From assembly GCA_963767645.1 (NCBI GenBank), contig CAVYEW010000004.1, positions 496,001 through 560,000 on the forward strand: DNA of 64,000 bases. The letters are read 5' to 3'. Below are positions 61,997 to 64,000 of this stretch, piece by piece (position 1 is the stretch's first letter; each line of letters begins with the position of its first letter). Source of the DNA: DATFDN01 sp963767645 (GTDB lineage Bacteria > Pseudomonadota > Alphaproteobacteria > Acetobacterales > Acetobacteraceae). The notes beneath the pieces were generated by a model. The model was given only the letters and a program-made list of their open reading frames with translations, did not search any database and was not told the origin of the DNA. The position numbers and the translations under genes are program-made.

Positions 61997-62976
61997 ACCG
62001 GCAGCCGCCGCAGGTAGCCGAGAACGCCGCGCGGGAAGAACAACACAACGACCACAAAGATCAGACCGATGAAGCTCATCCAGTTCACGGTCTCGGACGA
62101 GATGTAGTCCTGCAAAGCGACGAACATCGCCGCGCCGATCAGCGGTCCCCAGAACGAGCGCATGCCGCCCATCACCGCCATGATGACGATGTCGCCGGAG
62201 ATGACGTAGTTCAGCGTAGTCGGGTCGGCGAAGTTGTTGACCAGGGCATAGAGCGCGCCGGCAACCGACGTGAAGAACGCGGAAATGGTGAACGACAGCC
62301 AGACATGAAGCTCGACCGGGATGCCGAGGAAGCGTGCGCGGCGCTGGTTCTCCCGGATGGCGATCAGCGTGCGTCCGAACGGCGCGCGCAGCAGCAGGGC
62401 CATCAGACCGACGCAGATGGCGAATACGGCAAGGACGAAATAGTAGAACAGCGTGGCCTTGTTCTGGATGTCGATCACTAGCGGCCCGATGTCGATCGGC
62501 TGGCGTTGGAAGCCCCGCAGCCCGTCATAGCCGCCGGTGAAGTCGTTCCAAGTATAGGCGATATAATAGCAGATCTGCCCAAAGGCTATCGTGAGCATGG
62601 CGAAATAGACGCCCTTGCGCCGCACGATCAGCGCCCCGAACAGCGCGCCTCCGAGCGTGCCGACCAGGGCGCCGATCAAGATGGCGAGCGGCGTGCTGTC
62701 GGCGAGGTATTTCAACGTCAGCCCGCACCCATAGGCGCCGAGGCCGAAATAGGCAGCGTGGCCGAACGACATCACCCCGGTGAAGCCGAGCAGGAAATTC
62801 AGGCCCATGGCGGCGAGGCCGAACGCCAGGATGCGCGCAGCAAGCGAGGTGTAGCCGCCGATCGCGGGAAGCCAAAGCGGGACGGTCAGCAGCACCACCC
62901 AGATGAGCGCGACCGAGAGCCAGTTGCGATAGCTGGCCCGGCGGTGGAAGGCTTCGCCGATCGTGGTGGTGCTCAC
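61993..62976 (-). CDS. livM: branched-chain amino acid-type ABC transporter permease LivM
   Basis: 327 residues with about nine to ten helices and the LivM core: LAFGLAAMGLNFLLGFTGVMSFGHAAYFGLGAYGCG, GVYFAMLTIAFGQICYYIAY, FGRTLIAIRENQRRARFLGI (coupling loop) and MRSFWGPLIGAAMFVALQ. It pairs with LivH to form the channel. Overlaps livH and livG starts/stops by ATGA. Confidence 0.95.
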   Translation of the reverse strand: MSTTTIGEAFHRRASYRNWLSVALIWVVLLTVPLWLPAIGGYTSLAARILAFGLAAMGLNFLLGFTGVMSFGHAAYFGLGAYGCGLTLKYLADSTPLAILIGALVGTLGGALFGALIVRRKGVYFAMLTIAFGQICYYIAYTWNDFTGGYDGLRGFQRQPIDIGPLVIDIQNKATLFYYFVLAVFAICVGLMALLLRAPFGRTLIAIRENQRRARFLGIPVELHVWLSFTISAFFTSVAGALYALVNNFADPTTLNYVISGDIVIMAVMGGMRSFWGPLIGAAMFVALQDYISSETVNWMSFIGLIFVVVVLFFPRGVLGYLRRLPV

Positions 62977-63842
62977 GTCATCATTCCTTCCTCGCCGAGC
63001 AGTCCGCGCGGCCGGATCAGGAGTACCACGATCATGATGAGGTAGATCACCACCTCGCTGCCAGCAGGGTAGAACACCGTGGTGACGGCCGCCGCCACGC
63101 CGATGATGAGGCCGCCCAGAAGGGTGCCGATCAGGCTGCCGACGCCGCCAACGATGATGGCGATGAAGGCGGGCAGCAGCAGGTCATCGCCCATGTTCGG
63201 ATTGAGCCCGATCTGTCCCCCCGCCAGCACCCCGGCTAGCCCGGCAAGGAAGATGCCCAGGCCGAAATTGAAGGAGCGCAACAGGCGCACGTTGATGCCG
63301 AGCGCCGCCACCGTCTCCAGATCGAGCGTGCCGGCGCGGATGCGCATTCCCATGCGCGAATAGCGCAGGAACAGGAACAGCCCCGCCACCACGAGGATGA
63401 CGATGCCGATGATGAACAGGCGGTAGCCGGTCAGGAAGAAGAACTCATTGCTGATCGGCTGGTTGATGCTGGCCGGTACGGTGAGCGGCAGCGCGGTCGG
63501 TCCCCACACCGAGCGGCAGACATCCTGGATGATGAAGGCGAGCCCGAAGGTAAGCAGCAGGCTGTACACCGGGTCGCGGGGATAGAGCGGGCGAATGATC
63601 GTTCGCTCCAGAATCAGGCCGATGACGCCCACGATCAACGGCGAGACGACAAGGGCCGCCCAGAACCCGATATACGGGACCAGCAGGAAGGCGAAATACC
63701 CGCCGAGCGCCAGGAAGTTGCCGTGAGCGAAATTGATGACGCCGCTCAGGTTCAGAATCATCGCGAGCCCGAGGGCCATCAGCACGTAGAACAGGCCGAC
63801 GATGACGCCGTTGAAGACATTGAACAGAACGAGGGTCAGCAA
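62973..63842 (-). CDS. livH: branched-chain amino acid-type ABC transporter permease LivH
   Basis: 289 residues, about eight helices. LivH features: FNVFNGVIVGLFYVLMALGLAMILNLSGVINFAHGNFLALGGYFAF at the start, GMRIRAGTLDLETVAALGINVRLLRSFNFGLGIFLAGLAGVLAGG (coupling loop) and FIAIIVGGVGSLIGTLLGGLIIG. First permease gene after the binding-protein gene, from which it is separated by a short palindromic repeat. Confidence 0.95.
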   Translation of the reverse strand: MLTLVLFNVFNGVIVGLFYVLMALGLAMILNLSGVINFAHGNFLALGGYFAFLLVPYIGFWAALVVSPLIVGVIGLILERTIIRPLYPRDPVYSLLLTFGLAFIIQDVCRSVWGPTALPLTVPASINQPISNEFFFLTGYRLFIIGIVILVVAGLFLFLRYSRMGMRIRAGTLDLETVAALGINVRLLRSFNFGLGIFLAGLAGVLAGGQIGLNPNMGDDLLLPAFIAIIVGGVGSLIGTLLGGLIIGVAAAVTTVFYPAGSEVVIYLIMIVVLLIRPRGLLGEEGMMT

Positions 63843-63855
63843 GGGGGCGTTCCTC

Positions 63856-63881
63856 TTCTCCCCTCCGCTTGCGGGAGGGGT
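63856..63881. repeat. C/G-rich palindromic repeat, copy 5 (half element)
   Basis: A single hairpin half, CCCCTCCGCTTGCGGGAGGG, lies in the 52-base gap between the binding-protein stop and livH. It is the shortest copy of the family. Confidence 0.7.
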
Positions 63882-63894
63882 CGCGACAGCCCGC

Positions 63895-64000
63895 TTACGC
63901 GGTCGGCCATGTCAGGTGGCAGCCGGTCTCGGAGACCGGCAGCGCCGCCTTGTCGCCCGGGACGATGCTCTGGACCTTGACCAGATTGGCCGGATTCCCG
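63895..64000 (-). CDS. substrate-binding protein of the Liv-type transporter, C-terminal end only
   Basis: The last 34 codons and the TAA stop (63895) are visible: NPANLVKVQSIVPGDKAAL followed by PVSETGCHLTWPTA. This is the usual end of periplasmic binding proteins of the branched-chain amino acid/urea type. The rest lies beyond the window. It directly precedes livH, so it belongs to the same operon. Confidence 0.75.
   Translation of the reverse strand, partial: GNPANLVKVQSIVPGDKAALPVSETGCHLTWPTA

Overview
The window looks like a chromosome segment of a high-GC alphaproteobacterium. A Rhodospirillales/Acetobacterales relative is my guess; no rRNA or marker phylogeny was available to test it. 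Supports are the GC-rich codon use, the rpmH-rnpA-yidD-yidC-engB block, a Lrp-controlled homogentisate pathway and abundant C/G-rich palindromic repeats. There are no rRNA genes and no CRISPR array. One tRNA (Val, GAC) lies at 29870-29944.

Layout. 1-410: 3' end of a cytochrome c gene. 411-4172: an accessory patch, partly lower in GC, with a coupled two-gene module in which both proteins carry PD-(D/E)xK-like nuclease cores and the first adds a TIR/deoxyribosyltransferase-like domain; it also holds a one-pass membrane protein, a serine-recombinase scrap and an unknown protein. 4499-12670: an M20 peptidase, a membrane protein, a molybdenum aldehyde oxidoreductase whose [2Fe-2S] and FAD subunits are fused, and a DUF2189 protein. 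11489-16314: a four-gene operon (isomerase-2, DhaK-DhaL kinase, isomerase-1, Gfo/Idh/MocA oxidoreductase) linked by ATGA overlaps. 16488-18512: a second accessory patch (DUF29, PIN toxin remnant, TIR protein). 18700-24574: an ABC importer with two ATPases, a small membrane subunit, two permeases and a Tat-exported binding protein. Divergent from it (24706-29831) are a Tm-1-like protein, a PEP-hydrolase-like protein and a second importer without its own ATPase. I infer that 11.5-29.8 kb is one sugar, polyol or tetrulose uptake and catabolism region.

29870-33741: tRNA-Val, a DsbA-like oxidoreductase, comM, a 51-residue ORF and a decayed beta-strand-repeat surface protein. 33986-41295: tyrosine catabolism (hpd, aromatic amino acid permease, Glu/Phe-type dehydrogenase, hmgA, fahA) with a divergent Lrp-type regulator; maiA is absent. 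41311-45884: a phospholipase-like phosphoesterase, a Tam-like methyltransferase, a small membrane protein, and a flavoprotein plus TVP38 pair. 46091-49297: rpmH-rnpA-yidD-yidC-engB. 49557-60475: a hybrid histidine kinase, TenA, a signal-bearing small protein broken by a 23-bp tandem duplication, gluQ, a Crp/Fnr regulator, and an overlapping chain qor - DMT transporter - hydrolase - CoA transferase. 60516-64000: livFGMH and the end of their binding-protein gene.

Two window-wide patterns stand out. First, at least a dozen single-base frameshifts interrupt otherwise well-conserved genes, most of them between 13 and 23 kb. The overlapping start/stop signals survive around them, so assembly indels or very recent mutations are likelier than old decay. 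Second, a family of C/G-rich palindromes recurs at five places, twice inside reading frames near the N-terminus of a transporter. At one site it sits in a miniature TA-flanked element whose end supplies the stop codon of engB.
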